Assembly (NCBI GenBank): GCA_934047225.1
Contig: OW204010.1
Coordinates: 1,506,294 to 1,570,293 of the forward strand
Source of the DNA: Ypsolopha sequella
Taxonomy: Eukaryota > Arthropoda > Insecta > Lepidoptera > Ypsolophidae
Length of the DNA stretch: 64,000 nt
Direction of reading: 5' to 3'
This document shows, one piece after another, positions 11,211 to 20,964 of the stretch (positions are counted from its first letter, which is position 1; each line of letters begins with the position of its first letter). The notes beneath the pieces were generated by a model, which was not told where the DNA came from, made no database searches, and was given only the letters and a program-made list of their open reading frames with translations. A program made the position numbers and the translations under genes.

Positions 11211-11275
11211 CCTGACCAAGCGGTTCTAACGCCGGCTGCCAAACCGATAACTATAGTTCGAGGCCCGGAAGAAAT
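11211..11275 (+). other. Degenerate tRNA-like (SINE-head-like) sequence
   Basis: TGACCAAGCGGTTCTAACGC resembles an RNA polymerase III A box and AGTTCGAGGCC, about 35 bp downstream, resembles a B box. No cloverleaf with a clean acceptor stem can be drawn, so it is not a functional tRNA. It could be a SINE head or a tRNA-derived fragment fused to the start of LINE-H. Confidence 0.25.
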
Positions 11276-11330
11276 ATCCAAATTCGAGTATTTTGTTGTT
11301 TTTTATTTTTTATTTTTATTTTAATTACAA

Positions 11331-11831
11331 AATGGATAATAATTTAACTGAAATCTCACCCATCAAGTCACCGGATAGAATTACAAAATGAAAACATTTT
11401 AATACAAGCCATAACTTATCCATGGGAAATGTTTGTGGAAAGAAACAACTCACTGGAGTTCATTCAGGAAAATTCTGACTACCAAAACAGTTTGTCAAGT
11501 CTTGAATTAATGCACAGAAGTTACCCAGACCTATCCATAAGAGCCGAACAACAGAAATTAGAAGGTTATGAAAGTAAAATATCAGAACTAAAAGACCTTT
11601 AAGACAGTGCCAATAACGAAATCGATGTACTAGTAATAGAAAACAATAATTTAAAAAATATTATTCAGAAAATGGTAAAAAAAGATGGAGATTTACAAAA
11701 ACATGTATATTGAAACAATGAGCTGAACAAAAAAGAAATTATTTAACACAGTTACACTAGAAGCTTAAATACTAACGAAAAAAAAATCATAATAAAAAAA
11801 GACAAAAAGTACAAATTATGAGGAAGAAAAA
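11331..11831 (+). pseudogene. LINE-H ORF1, N-terminal coiled-coil part
   Basis: An ATG at 11331 starts MDNNLTEISPIKSPDR and is soon out of frame. The continued protein (LEFIQENSDYQNSLSSLELM, then LEGYESKISELKDL and NNNLKNIIQKMVKK) is rich in heptad-like leucine and charged residues, as in the coiled-coil oligomerisation region of LINE ORF1 proteins. Stops at 11388 and several later sites disable it. The frame is cut by the BEL/Pao element at 11837 and resumes at 15702. Confidence 0.55.
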
Positions 11832-11836
11832 GGTTG

Positions 11837-12250
11837 TGTTCACGCCACCAGCGTGACGTTGACGCATTCGGATGACTAATTTTGCAACACAGCCCCTGGC
11901 GCCAACACGAATTGTGCGCCGGCGGTTCACTCGCTCTGTTCCGCGCTGACCGTCGTCCGAACGACACGTATGCACATTCGCGCCGCCACAAACAATATCG
12001 CGTACCTACCCTTTAGGTTGTGAAAGTGTTGTGTTCACAGTATATACCAGTGTAGTGTTCACGTTACACCAAGACATTCTGCACATTCCTGACCAAAGCG
12101 CCAGCTTCATCAGCCCATCAAGAAGAGACGCCACGCAGCGCATTTGCCGGCCCATCAAAAACAATCCAGAACAGGTCAGTGCACCCACAATTATCCAGTG
12201 TTAATCCTTAAATCCCATCAGCTCTGCACTCCTGTAACCTCGCGGTTACA
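11837..12250 (+). repeat. BEL/Pao 5' LTR (LTR1)
   Basis: 414 bp, TGTTCACG...GGTTACA. It is essentially identical to LTR3 (15283-15696). It is followed by TTTTGGCCCTTCGAACC, the probable primer-binding junction. Confidence 0.9.
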
Positions 12251-12562
12251 TTTTGGCCCTTCGAACCGTTAGAACCAGCCCCCCTCTATTTACTACAGTC
12301 CATTTTCAATCCAAGAAAAATTTTGGTCCGTCGAGCGGAAAATTTTTGGTTTATATCACCCCCCGCCTCCCCCCCGCCGGCCCGTAACTTTCTTTGAACC
12401 AGCCCCCGTCGATTTACAGTCCATTTTCACCCGGTTACATATTTTGCCCCCTTTCCCGGCAAAAAATATTTTGTGGTCTCGAATACCTATTGCGAGTAGG
12501 TAAATAGAACCGCCGCCGCCTAGAACATTCCATTTATCGGTATAGAACCGGCCCCCCCAGGA
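12251..12562 (+). other. Short spacer between LTR1 and LTR2 of the BEL element
   Basis: This 312-bp stretch begins at the LTR1 primer-binding junction and ends in CGGCCCCCCCAGGA, the same polypurine-like sequence that precedes LTR3. It is therefore a miniature 'internal region' with its own start and end signals, carrying no coding sequence. It contains repeats of the phrase GAACCAGCCCCC and CAGTCCATTTTCA. Confidence 0.7.
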
Positions 12563-12977
12563 TGTTCACGCTACAGCGTGACGCGTGATTCGCGCGCGCA
12601 TGCGCGGATGACCACCCCCCCCGCCGCGCGCCGGTCGAGGCGCGCGCGGGCGCTGGTCCTCTCTCTTCCGCTCGGGACATCGATCGAACGACACGTATGC
12701 ACATTCGCGCCGCCACAAACAATATCGCGTACCTACCCTTTAGGTTGTGAAAGTGTTGTGTTCACAGTATATACCAGTGTAGTGTTCACGTTACACCAAG
12801 ACATTCTGCACATTTCTGGCCAAAGCGCCAGCTTCATCAGCCCATCAAGAAGAGACGCCACGCAGCGCATTTGCCGGCCCATCAAAAACAATCCAGAACA
12901 GGTCAGTGCACCCACAATTATCCAGTGTTAATCCTTAAATCCCATCAGCTCTGCACTCCTGTAACCTCGCGGTTACA
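12563..12977 (+). repeat. BEL/Pao internal LTR (LTR2) with a different U3
   Basis: From ACGACACGTATGCACATTC (about 12688) onward this LTR matches LTR1 and LTR3 nearly perfectly. The first 125 bp are different and far more GC-rich (GCGCGCGCATGCGC and similar) and resemble the U3 of the solo LTR at 54030-54455 more than LTR1. This is a mosaic LTR, as expected from template switching or recombination between two related BEL lineages. Confidence 0.8.
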
Positions 12978-13840
12978 TTTTGGTCCTTCGAGCCGGATCG
13001 GCCCCCCCCGCCCCCGGCACAGAATAAACTCATTTTCATCCCGTTTGTTATTATTATTCATCTCAGATAATATAATTATATCCATTCAGCCCAATTGTTT
13101 GTTACAGTCCACTATATATCTTTATTAAACCCCCACTGTCAAAGATACTTTTCGTAGGTATCTTGCGAGATATTTTTTTGGTGCGAGTATAAATTCGTTT
13201 TATTTCGTTTTATTTCGTTTTATTTTGAGTACATACGTATACATTGCATCATTGGATTGTCCGCTCATTTAGATCTGATTTCGGCTAGGTAAATACATTC
13301 TTTGTTTGTTTACTCAGAGAAGTAGGTAGGTATTTTATTCTATAAATAGAATTTTCGACGATTGATGTTTTTGTTGTAAATATACTATCGTGTAGGCAAG
13401 AACTAACGCGTATTGTCGGCACATGATTTCAAGGCAAATAACATAAAAGTAAACAAGTAATCAGCCCTTTTCGATAATTTATGTTACGGTAATCTTGTGT
13501 TACAGTAATATATTGCCGGACCGTTTTTTCGTGTTATTGTCTGCTTTTTTAACCGGGTGCATATAGCTGAAATATAGTAAAAAATTTTTTTTTTTCTCTC
13601 TTCTTGTCTCTGCTCTTATTGTTTATGGTACACATATAGGGTGTTCCACGTTGGTGTATCAGCTCATATACAGGTTGTTTAAAAAAAAAAATTTTTTTTT
13701 TCTTCTCTGTCGTGATTATTTAAGAGTTCCGTGTTCCGTTTGAACATAACTTTTGTAACTTCGGCCCGCGCAAGTTACAAGCTATCCGCACGTTAGAGTT
13801 AGTAACGCTCAAGTTTTAATAACTCATTTTCAACATTAAA

Positions 13841-14220
13841 ATGCCTTCAAAAAAGCAAGCGAACATATTTCGCGATCGTATCTTTTCGTATCTATAGTGG
13901 TACGAGCTCCGTACTCTCTTCGAGCGGAAGTACGGATCTCAGCCAACTCTGCCCACTATGGGTTCCCGTCAGCCTTATACGGCTACTCGAGAATTCCGCC
14001 CCATAGCTCCGCTTAGGAGCCGGCAAGAGTGTCGCTCTCCTCAACCTGCTTCTCATAGGCCGTTCTTGGCATTCGGTGACGCCCTAACCTACTCGGCCCA
14101 ACCGTCTTCATCATCCGCTCGTCAGCTAGATTACTCAGCTAAAACCTCTTCCGTCTCCCCTACTGGTGGTATGCCATGCCCATACTGCAAGAATAGGGGA
14201 CATCTCATCTGCTCACAATA
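13841..14220 (+). pseudogene. BEL/Pao gag remnant
   Basis: An ATG at 13841 begins MPSKKQANIFRDRIF and stops within 16 codons. After a deletion the frame that resumes near 13958 encodes a Ser/Pro/Arg-rich stretch ending PCPYCKNRGHLIC, the start of a BEL gag zinc knuckle. The knuckle is interrupted by the tandem repeat array that follows. Gag would form the particle; this copy cannot. Confidence 0.6.
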
Positions 14221-14513
14221 GTGCACCTGTGCACATACTCATCTGCTCACAATAGAAGCACTCAGCACACTCAGCACACTCATCACTCAGCACACTCAGC
14301 ACACTCATCACACACACACTCAGCACACTCATCACACACACACTCAGCACACTCATCACACACACACTCATCACACACATACTCATCTGCTCACAATAGA
14401 AGCACTCAGCACACTCAGCACACTCATACTCATCTGCTCACAATAGTGCACCTGTGCACATACTCATCTGCTCACAATAGTGCACCTGTGCACATACTCA
14501 TCTGCTCACAATA
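14205..14513 (+). repeat. Tandem repeat array at the BEL deletion scar
   Basis: The array is built from CATCTGCTCACAATAG (five copies) with spacers of GTGCACCTGTGCACATACT or CACTCAGCACACTCA/CACACACA runs. The first copy completes the gag zinc-knuckle codons and the last joins directly to integrase sequence, so the repeat marks where about 4 kb of gag-pol was lost. All frames through it are low complexity (His/Ser-rich) and should not be called a gene. Confidence 0.85.
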
Positions 14514-15325
14514 GACGCATCTCACGTCGCGGTACTCCAGTTCTCATTCGCTCAGACTGCGGCACAAACTATGTAGGTGCTAGGAATCAGCTCATTGAAG
14601 TTCAGAACTTCCTCAGGTCAAACAATGATGCAATCACTCACAAGCTCGCGAATCAGCACATAACTTGGTTACTGAACCCGCCTAAAGGGCCTTGGTTCGG
14701 CGCTCTGCACGAAATAAACGTAAAATCCACCAAGCAACTACTTTATCGCGTGATAGGTGAACAGCACCTCACTTTTGAGGAATTCTCTACCCTTTTGGCT
14801 CGAATTGAGGCTGTACTCAACTCAAGACCCCTCTGCCCAATTTCATCCGACCCTACGGACTTTGAACCTCTCACGGCCGGAAATTTCATTATTGGTCGTC
14901 CGCTCACCGCTCTACCTGAGCAGTCTTTTGACGACAGACCCATATCTGCTCTTAAACGGTTTCAACTCATTCAAGCGCTCTCTCAGCGCTTTTGGACTCT
15001 CTGGTCCAGATCCTACCTCCATACCCTGCAAACCCGCTCCAAATGGCTCTCCCCTTCTTCCCCTCCTCAAGTGGGTGAACTGGTCCTCATCAAAGAGGAT
15101 GACCTGCCTCCGCTCCAATGGAAGTTGGGGAGAATTCTCCGCACGATACCTGGCAAGGATGGAGTGATCCGAGTTGTGGATCTGGACACAGCTCATGGAA
15201 ATCTGCGACGACCTGTGTTCAAGCTAGCCAGGCTGCCGTTGGATTCAGCTCAAGAGGAGTCGCAGCCCCGGCCCCCCCAGGATGTTCACGCCACCAGCGT
15301 GACGTTGACGCATTCGGATGACTAA
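14514..15325 (+). pseudogene. BEL/Pao integrase C-terminal half
   Basis: The frame contains IRSDCGTNYVGARNQL (second catalytic Asp region, D-C-G-T-N), WLLNPPKGPWFGALHE, FEEFSTLLARIEAVLNSRPL (catalytic Glu region) and the BEL-specific C-terminal domain GELVLIKEDDLPPLQWKLGR. The zinc-binding N-terminus and first catalytic Asp are missing. It is open for over 260 codons and reads through into the 3' LTR, stopping at 15323-15325. Integrase would insert the cDNA; as a fragment it is probably inert. Confidence 0.85.
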
Positions 15326-15696
15326 TTTTGCAACACAGCCCCTGGCGCCAACACGAATTGTGCGCCGGCGGTTCACTCGCTCTGTTCCGCGCTGACCGTC
15401 GTCCGAACGACACGTATGCACATTCGCGCCGCCACAAACAATATCGCGTACCTACCCTTTAGGTTGTGAAAGTGTTGTGTTCACAGTATATACCAGTGTA
15501 GTGTTCACGTTACACCAAGACATTCTGCACATTCCTGACCAAAGCGCCAGCTTCATCAGCCCATCAAGAAGAGACGCCACGCAGCGCATTTGCCGGCCCA
15601 TCAAAAACAATCCAGAACAGGTCAGTGCACCCACAATAATCCAGTGTTAATCCTTAAATCCCATCAGCTCTGCACTCCTGTAACCTCGCGGTTACA
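15283..15696 (+). repeat. BEL/Pao 3' LTR (LTR3)
   Basis: 414 bp, preceded by a C/G-rich polypurine-type tract CCCCCCCAGGA and followed by the TSD GGTTG. Nearly identical to LTR1. Confidence 0.9.
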
Positions 15697-15811
15697 GGTT
15701 GTAAGTTAAAAAAAGATAGTGAAACTCGTAAAGCCAGCATAAGTAACAATCATACATATAAACAAAACTACTACAACGATACAACTGAAAAAGAGTCACA
15801 GACTGATGTAT

Positions 15812-17826
15812 AAAATTCAAAATTCAAAAAGTTTATTTTGCAAAGTAGGTATATATAATACACGTTTCACAAGTCAAATTTTAATCTTATAAAAATATAT
15901 GTAATAAAATAATAAATGTACATGAACTACTTAGATTAAATGTTTTTTTAATTTATGTAGCAATATATATACAATTAAAATTATAGGTAAAATATTATTA
16001 TACAAGGTGAAATCCAATCAACCGCCCGAACCCATACCGGAGACCCGGCCAGGGACCAGGAACAGGTTCAATGATCACCAACCGAGCCCTCAGCACGAAT
16101 CCAGGCAGCTGACCAAATCCCATCCTATATACTACATAGTAATAGGTTACATATATAAATACATGCCTACCTCCGCCCATTCAATTAGTCTTGCTAAAAA
16201 GAACGGGCAAGAAACTTGGCAAGATCATGTCTTTTTTTTTAACATAAACTTATACTATACATCAAATTACTTATATCTACTTTAACCAAGGGATAAGAAA
16301 ATACAAGACAGCAGGAATTCAGGTTAATGAAAAAAGAAAAACATATATATCTTTGCCTACCTGTCTCATATAGTCTATTTCCTTTTACAGTCTGTAATTA
16401 ATTATTGTTAACTCTTAAGAGGAATCAATAGTTAGGAAATTATATTAATTAATTAAATTATTATCTACTATCATTAAAATCAGTATCACTATAACACCAT
16501 GCTTCACCATCATCCAAATATTCATTTATTTTATAATATGCCTTTTTCAGTAGGCCCTGCTTAATGTACTGTTTAAACTTATTCTCTGACAAAGTAAGGA
16601 CCTCCTTTGGAAGTTTATTGTAAAATCTTATACCATGTCTTACGAAAGAGGTACTCACTTTGGCGAGTCTGATTTTTGGAAAAGCCAGTTTATACTTATT
16701 TCTGGTTTCCTTACAATGTTGCTCACCAAGCCTTGGGAGAGACTCAACATTTTTTCTGACATATCTAAGGACTTGGTAAATGTATTCACAAGGAACAGTT
16801 AATATATTAATTTCTTTGAAATTTTCTCTTAATGAATCCCGGTGCTTCATATTATAAATAGCCCGAATTGCTCTCTTCTGCAAAACAAAGACTGCGTCTG
16901 TATCCGCGGCTCCACCCCATAACAGCATGCCGTATGACAAAATGCTGTGAAAGTAACTAAAATAGACTAGTCTAGCAGTATCTACATCAGTAATTTGCCT
17001 TATGCGTCTAACAGCGTATGTGGCCGAACTAAGTCTACCACATAGGGCTTCTATGTGGGGACCCCACTGAAGACGAGAGTCTACCGTAATGCCCAAAAAC
17101 TTAGTTTCGTTAACTAACTCCAGCTTGGACCCCTGCAAAAGCAAATTACAATCCACTTGAATAACATTTGGTAACGTGAATTTTATACATTTTGTCTTTT
17201 TTGCGTTTAAAACTAAATTATTTACAGTAAACCAATCAAGCACCAGTGATAAAGTTGTATTCGCGTCGTGAAGGATATCTTTACGTCTATTAACTTTAAA
17301 AATAAGTGACGTGTCGTCTGCGAATAGTACTATCTTAGTTAAGTCTTTAATTAAATAGGGAAGGTCATTTATGTAAATTAAAAACAGCAAGGGCCCCAAT
17401 ATGGAACCCTGCGGGACACCCATTTTAACTAATGCTCCACATGATTTTACCCCATTAATGTCTACCTTTTGAATACGATCACTAAGATACGACTTCATTA
17501 ACGCCAAAGATTTGCCCCTCACTCCGTAGTGATCTAATTTACATAAGAGTGTTTCATGATTAACGCAATCGAAGGCTTTCGAGAGGTCACAAAATACACC
17601 AAATGCATCCTGCTTTTCTTCCCAAGCATCAAAAATGTGCTTAACTAAAGCAACTCCTGCATCTGTGGTTGACCTCCCTCTAGTGAATTCATATTGTTCA
17701 CAGTGAAGCAACTTATTTAAATTAAAATGAAATAACAATTGATTAAAAACTATTTTTTCAAAAACCTTACTCAAAACCGGTAAAACTGACACAGGTCTAT
17801 AGTTTGATGGGTCACCGTTGTCACCG
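15812..17826 (-). mobile_element. LINE-K copy 1, 5'-truncated, minus strand
   Basis: Read on the minus strand this is the last two-thirds of LINE-K: RT, C-terminal domain, about 650 bp of 3' untranslated region and the GAATTTT tail at its end. It is about 98% identical in protein to the plus-strand copy at 20965-25829. Truncation falls at GACAACGGTGACCC. A short GTATA at each side (about 15808-15812 and 17827-17831) may be the target duplication. It lies inside LINE-H ORF1. Confidence 0.85.
16461..17826 (-). pseudogene. LINE-K copy 1 ORF2 fragment (RT and C-terminus)
   Basis: An open frame of about 450 codons contains GVFCDLSKAFDCVNHETLL (motif A), MGVPQGSILGPLLFLIYIND (motif B), LFADDTSLIF (motif C, FADD) and the C-terminal RAIRAIYNMKHRDSLREN region. 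All catalytic residues remain, but the endonuclease and the RT fingers start are missing, so it is a dead 5'-truncated copy. Differences from copy 2 are single substitutions (for example YEF for YGF, WGGAAD for WGRAAD). Confidence 0.85.
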
Positions 17827-18636
17827 TATATTCACAGTCGCAGAAATATAAACGTAACAGTGGGACGGTTACTACAAAAACAAATATAGAAAGAAAAATT
17901 TTGATCTTTGGAGGAAAACAAAGCATTGGTTTGGCATCTAAACTATTGACGTCAAGATCCAAGATTAACTATGATAAATATACTGTTTTATCATCTACTA
18001 ACGTAGGTGCACCGACATCTGTTATTCTAAGCCAGTGTCAAGATGCACAAATAGACAAAAGAAACAAAATTGTGCTGAGCGTCGGACAAAGTGACAGTGA
18101 CCCTACGATAATTACCTCGGAACTTTATTCTGCTATAAAACTGTTACGCGATGCTATCACCATTACTATTTTACCAATGTATTATAATGAGCACTTAAAT
18201 GAAGTACAATTAAATAACCAAATAAAATAAATTTGCAGTAAATTTAAAATTTGTAAATGTATAACCAAAGTCAACAACTCAAATGAGTTCCTAGAGGCCA
18301 TTTGTCATCAAATTAATAATTCAAATGATTCTGCGGATTAAAATGAAAAATAATCGACATTTTATAAGTGTAAGAAAACTCTGCAAAAATCAGACGATGT
18401 TAAAATCAAAGCTGCTTAATTTATAAAAATATTTGTATAAATTTATAAAAATAGGAACTACCCCCTACTATTTTATGAAATCATTTAAGGGTGACAAAGG
18501 ATCTGTTACTAATTCAACAGCTATTCATCGCAGGGGAACTTTACCGTACTACTTTAAATTCTCTAAAAAATTGGATTATAAAAAGCAGAAACCGTCTCCA
18601 AAATTAAAAACTCAAACGCAATCTTTTCGTCTCTAA
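17826..18636 (+). pseudogene. LINE-H ORF1, C-terminal parts
   Basis: After the LINE-K insertion the ORF1 frame resumes with ILIFGGKQSIGLASKLL and runs to NKIVLSVGQSDSD and ITITILPMYYNEHLNEVQL, stopping at 18228-18230. The layout (a GGKQS-like turn, an I-V-L-S-x-G strand, then N-E-x-x-L-N-N) resembles the SGNH-like fold found in ORF1 of several CR1-type LINEs. A later piece (18433-18636) encodes PYYFMKSFKG and a basic Lys-rich tail. Stops between the pieces show decay. Confidence 0.5.
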
Positions 18637-18639
18637 TAA

Positions 18640-19806
18640 TAAAAATCATATAGATACAAAAAAAAATAATATATTTCACCAAAACGTAGAGGGTTTTATT
18701 AGTAAAAGGGACCAATTAGAAATTTGTATTGATGAGTTTGAACGTGCACCAAATCCTTTTGATGTAATATGCTTATTGGAAACCTTTGTTAAACCAGGAA
18801 AAGAATCTTTATTATACCTACATAACTATAAACTAGCTACAAGTTACTGCAGGAAAAATCTTAACAAAAAACCAAAATAAAATTGTAAAAGAATTAACAA
18901 ACGTCGAGGTGGTGTTTGTATTTTTACCTAAAAGAACATTGAATCTATACCTCTTAATCTAGATGAAATAGCGTGTTACAATGTTTTTGAGTGTTGCGGA
19001 ATTGAAATTCCAAAAATAAAAACAATTATTATTGGCCTTTATAGAATACGAAAATTATCTAAAGTTAATGAACAAACTTTCTTTGAGAAACTTCAAACTT
19101 TATTACACAAACTTGTAGCTTCTTCAAAGAAGAAAGTGATAATAACAGGTGATTTAAATATAATTATATACACTTAAGTCTGAAAACAATTCGGTAAAGC
19201 TTAAAGATATATTGTCAAGGTTTAAACTGGAACTTCACATAACTGAACCAACGAGGCAAAATTCTTGCCTAGATCATTTCATAAGCAACATCCCTGAAGC
19301 CATAGGAAGAGTACATCTTCTAGGTATATCAGATCATGAAACTGAACAAACATTGAGCTTCCAAGCAACAAACAAAACGTGACCAATTGACTATTGGTAT
19401 GTGTACCTACAAACGAGATTATAGTCATGACGACATAAGAAAATTCTACGACTCTCTTCAAAACCTTACTTGGTCCGAAATATATCATATCAAGCCTTTG
19501 ATACGTTCCATGAGACTATCATTTTTTTTTACAGTTTGTGTTTTCCAATTAACAAAATCAAGGTGTCTTCTAAAAAAGGTAAACCTAAATGGATCACAAA
19601 AGAACTCCGAAAATCATGTTTGACAAAAAGACATTTACGACAAAAATACTATCAACAAAAAACCTTAAGTAACAAAATATCTTACAAAAAGTGTGCTAAA
19701 ATGTTGAAAAAATGTATTGAACGATCACACAAAATATGTAATAAGTCATTTATGGACTTAGCAATAAATAAATGTAAGGCTTCTTGGGACATAATAAACA
19801 TAATAC
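18640..19806 (+). pseudogene. LINE-H ORF2, endonuclease and linker
   Basis: Broken frames spell IFHQNVEGFISKRDQLEI (endonuclease start), DVICLLETFVKPG (catalytic Glu in LLET), RGGVCIF, IITGDLNI (GDLN), then ISDHETEQTL and the linker KPKWITKELRKSCLTKRHL with CKASWDIINII at the end. Numerous stops and indels are present. The sequence stops at about 19806, where gypsy-related DNA begins; the next part of the same protein order (SHNIIDKIEFDNQTISN) is found at 27868. Confidence 0.65.
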
Positions 19807-20198
19807 GTTGGGACATATACGGTGATGTCTACGCTTTTGTAGACTATTTTTCCAACTTACTGAATTTTTGTTTGTTTTCAGGCAGCGTTTTCTCTTCTAA
19901 GGAACCCCAAAACCAAGCTGTCGAAAGGAACCAAATATTTCCAAAGAAGAATATTTTTGTCTTTCTGGATACCCTTAATTTGTGAAATCTATGTTATACA
20001 AATTTTAATAAAGGAATAAAGTATTTACACACGCTTTGTGTATTAGGTACCTGTTTTATTTGTGTGTGTATATGATCCTATCCTTGTCCTAATTTCCTTA
20101 TATATAGTTAGGTAGGACGTGCAGGTAAGCGCATTTTAATATTTAGTAGCCTATTACTTTCCATATCTATCATTAATAATTGTTAACTGTTCTAGTTA

Positions 20199-20819
20199 AT
20201 GACGGCGTACGAAGTGCAAAATGAGTACGTAGTCCGTCGCTTCCATGAGCTTTTAACTGGTCATGCGTTGATGTTTTATAGATCTGTCAGGAATGAAAAA
20301 CTCACACTTCCGGAAATTAAATTGCTATTTATAGATACTTTCGGACCTGTCTATTTTGACGATACCACTGAACGTGAAATTCACAACAGAAAACAAAAGG
20401 CGAATCAGCCCATTCGCAAATTCATTATCGAAGCTAAAGCTCTCAATTCCAAGCAGTTGGTCCCGATCTCAGGTCATGCACTCTTGCCGATCATCAAATT
20501 TAATCTACATCCGCGTTACGCGTTGTGTCTGTCGACGAATCATATTTCGGATTTAAAAACCCTACTCGAAATCGTGTCAAATTTCGAAACTTACGACCAC
20601 TCTGCCCAGAAGGCCCTTTCAAGCGACAATCCTTCGTTTACTCCTCGTGCCAATATCGCGTCAGTTTCAACAACCGCTGTGGTTTGTCCTAAGTGCGATG
20701 GGCCTGGCCATTCCTATCGCATATGCCCTAACATTCCTGGCAAGATATGTTTTAGATGTAAGAAGCCAGGCTTTTTGACTCATGATTGTCCTTCTTTCAA
20801 GCAAACTCCAAAAAACTAG
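20199..20819 (+). pseudogene. Ty3/gypsy gag (5'-truncated)
   Basis: The frame encodes a capsid-like region (FHELLTGHALMFYRSVRNE, then PIRKFIIEAKALNSKQ) and two zinc knuckles near the C-terminus. The first, CPKCDGPGHSYRIC, fits C-x2-C-x4-H-x4-C. The second, CFRCKKPGFLTHDC, has Phe where the family has His, so one knuckle is damaged. Gag would package RNA. The start seen here is internal; the N-terminal matrix-like part is absent. It ends at TAG 20817-20819, which overlaps the pol frame. Confidence 0.75.
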
Positions 20820-20964
20820 TTTATCACCGGAGGAGTTCTCAAATCGAAATTTCACCGGTGCGTTTAACAGATTCACCCGATAACCGTCTTTTCGTTGAAA
20901 ATTCCCTGTCTAATCAACCTTGCGAGGCGCTCCTTGACACTGGCGCACAATTGTCGCTCCTTTC
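20786..20964 (+). pseudogene. Ty3/gypsy protease, N-terminal half
   Basis: In the -1 frame relative to gag the sequence encodes LFVENSLSNQPCEALLDTGA, containing the aspartic protease active-site D-T-G-A, then QLSLLS. It is interrupted at 20965 by LINE-K and resumes at 25830 with a short R-E-F-L-D-K stretch in the same frame. By chance the frame stays open into LINE-K ORF1, giving a long chimeric ORF. Confidence 0.75.
20810..20860 (+). promoter_or_regulatory. -1 ribosomal frameshift signal at gag/pol junction
   Basis: The heptamer A AAA AAC (20810-20816) stands in the gag frame directly before the gag stop TAG. Eight bases later CACCGG (20825-20830) can pair with CCGGTG (20855-20860), giving a 6-bp stem with a 24-nt loop. 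A -1 slip continues as L-V-Y-H-R-R into the protease frame. Slippery heptamer, spacer length and downstream stem all match known retroelement signals. Confidence 0.75.

Larger units (their letters stand above)
11837..15696 (+). mobile_element. Non-autonomous BEL/Pao LTR retrotransposon with three LTRs
   Basis: The element is bounded by 414-bp LTRs that start TGTTCACGCC and end GCGGTTACA, and by a perfect 5-bp TSD GGTTG (11832-11836 and 15697-15701). The outer LTRs differ at about one position by eye (12191 region, TTATCC against TAATCC), so insertion was recent. A third LTR lies at 12563-12977. After each upstream LTR comes TTTTGGYCCTTCGA, a BEL/Pao-type junction. The inner region keeps the gag start, a gag zinc-knuckle region and the integrase C-terminus; protease, RT and RNase H are gone. 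It must have moved with proteins from a complete relative. Confidence 0.9.

Noticed and set aside
11211..11275. tRNA gene
   Set aside because: Box-like motifs are present but no cloverleaf with a paired acceptor stem can be drawn.
12534..12931. ORFs of 60-117 codons inside the BEL LTRs
   Set aside because: They lie in GC-rich LTR sequence, recur with every LTR copy and have no protein motif.
14221..14514. His/Ser-rich 97-codon ORF
   Set aside because: It is the translation of a tandem repeat array at a deletion scar; other frames are equally open.
19807..20130. Definite gypsy 5' LTR
   Set aside because: AATAAA and position suggest it, but no second copy exists in the window to fix the ends, so I did not list it separately.
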